Positions 6,938 through 7,081 of a DNA stretch of 7,081 bases are shown one piece after another. The stretch's first letter is position 1. The number at the start of each line of letters is the position of its first letter. The stretch is from NCBI GenBank assembly GCA_031254735.1, contig JAIRTU010000218.1:1-7081 (forward strand), in the 5' to 3' direction. The position numbers and the translations under genes were made by a program. The DNA comes from Bacteroidales bacterium. GTDB lineage: Bacteria; Bacteroidota; Bacteroidia; Bacteroidales; WCHB1-69. The notes beneath the pieces were generated by a model. That model was not told the DNA's origin and searched no databases. It worked only from the letters and a program-made list of their open reading frames with translations.

Positions 6938-7081
6938 TCACTTGTTAAAATTTAATTTATTACTTTTGTCTTGACAGGTCGAACCTGTTTCTTTTGTTCC
7001 ACTCTGAATGTCAGATGCCTCTAAAAACTCATAACTTACTTTTTGATTAAAGTCATAAAGTTTCATGGGTTCTCCTGCTTT
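6938..7081 (-). CDS. Unrecognised open frame running off the right edge (3' end or small ORF)
   Basis: The minus-strand frame is open from the window edge to a TGA at 6938-6940, giving 47 residues. An internal ATG at 7066 would give a 42-residue peptide beginning MKLYDFNQKVSYEFLEASDI, and AGGAG lies 5 nt before it. I recognise no family. Two readings are possible: the C-terminus of a gene lying further right and co-directional with porZ, or a small ORF. Against both, the last third (Gly, Ser, Thr, Lys and Asn rich) looks noncoding and a plus-strand promoter-like sequence sits within it. Low confidence. Confidence 0.3.
   Translation of the reverse strand, partial: KAGEPMKLYDFNQKVSYEFLEASDIQSGTKETGSTCQDKSNKLNFNK
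6942..6968 (+). promoter_or_regulatory. Promoter-like sequence directed out of the right edge
   Basis: TACTTTTG (6961-6968) is a full match to the Bacteroides -7 consensus TAnnTTTG, preceded at 6942-6944 by TTG after a 16-nt AT-only spacer. That spacer is shorter than the usual 19 or more, so the -33 part is weak. It would fire to the right, starting near 6975, away from porZ. No plus-strand gene is visible before the window ends; the only long-enough open start is an ATG at 7065, which runs off the edge. Confidence 0.4.
6974..6988. other. Small hairpin near the predicted plus-strand transcription start
   Basis: ACAGGT (6974-6979) and ACCTGT (6983-6988) form a perfect 6-bp stem with a 3-nt loop. 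On the plus strand it is followed by TTCTTTTGTT, giving it a terminator-like look, but no plus-strand gene ends here. It could be the 5' end structure of the divergent transcript or an operator. On the minus strand it lies inside the open frame at the right edge. Confidence 0.3.

Noticed and set aside
6789..6941. N-terminal extension of PorZ by 51 residues to a GTG start at 6941
   Set aside because: The extension is AT-rich, lacks any domain, and would bury a clear signal peptide that starts at the ATG at 6788.
6974..6988. tRNA T-arm-like sequence (GGTTCGA on the minus strand)
   Set aside because: The loop between the paired arms is too short for a T loop and no acceptor, D or anticodon arms are present nearby.

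Overview
The window looks like a chromosomal segment of a Bacteroidota member, most likely order Bacteroidales. The evidence is a PorZ-like protein with a type IX secretion (T9SS) C-terminal domain, a periplasmic Lnb_N/DUF4105 membrane protein, a Na/Pi cotransporter with a fused PhoU-like domain, A-rich start regions without Shine-Dalgarno sequences, and promoter-like boxes of the Bacteroides TAnnTTTG type. I cannot fix genus or species. No mobile element, CRISPR array, rRNA or tRNA is visible, and the gene content is mostly core-type.

Left part, plus strand (1-1743): the 3' two thirds of a Na/Pi cotransporter gene, cut by the window edge, overlaps by 14 nt the start of a LOG-family (TIGR00730-type) nucleotide phosphoribohydrolase gene. 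The two are probably co-transcribed and translationally coupled.

Middle and right part, minus strand, read from right to left: a large porZ gene (4434-6788) is followed after only 21 nt by fumC, class II fumarase (3036-4412). A 164-nt intergenic region then holds a hairpin, a four-unit 9-nt periodic repeat and a promoter-like region with dyad symmetry. Next comes the Lnb_N/DUF4105 membrane protein gene (1708-2871), whose 3' end overlaps the convergent LOG gene by 36 bp.

Right edge (6789-7081): a 149-nt AT-rich leader upstream of porZ contains three DnaA-box-like 9-mers at an exact 15-nt spacing. Beside it are a plus-strand promoter-like sequence and a small hairpin. A minus-strand reading frame without a recognised product is open to the window edge.

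Functionally the region mixes phosphate transport, nucleotide housekeeping, the TCA/fumarate step and T9SS surface assembly. No new defence or mobile system is evident. The less ordinary signals are the phased repeats in the two intergenic regions, the register-matched antisense gene overlap, a B-site His-to-Ser change in fumarase, and the uncharacterised Lnb_N protein with a multi-pass membrane tail.
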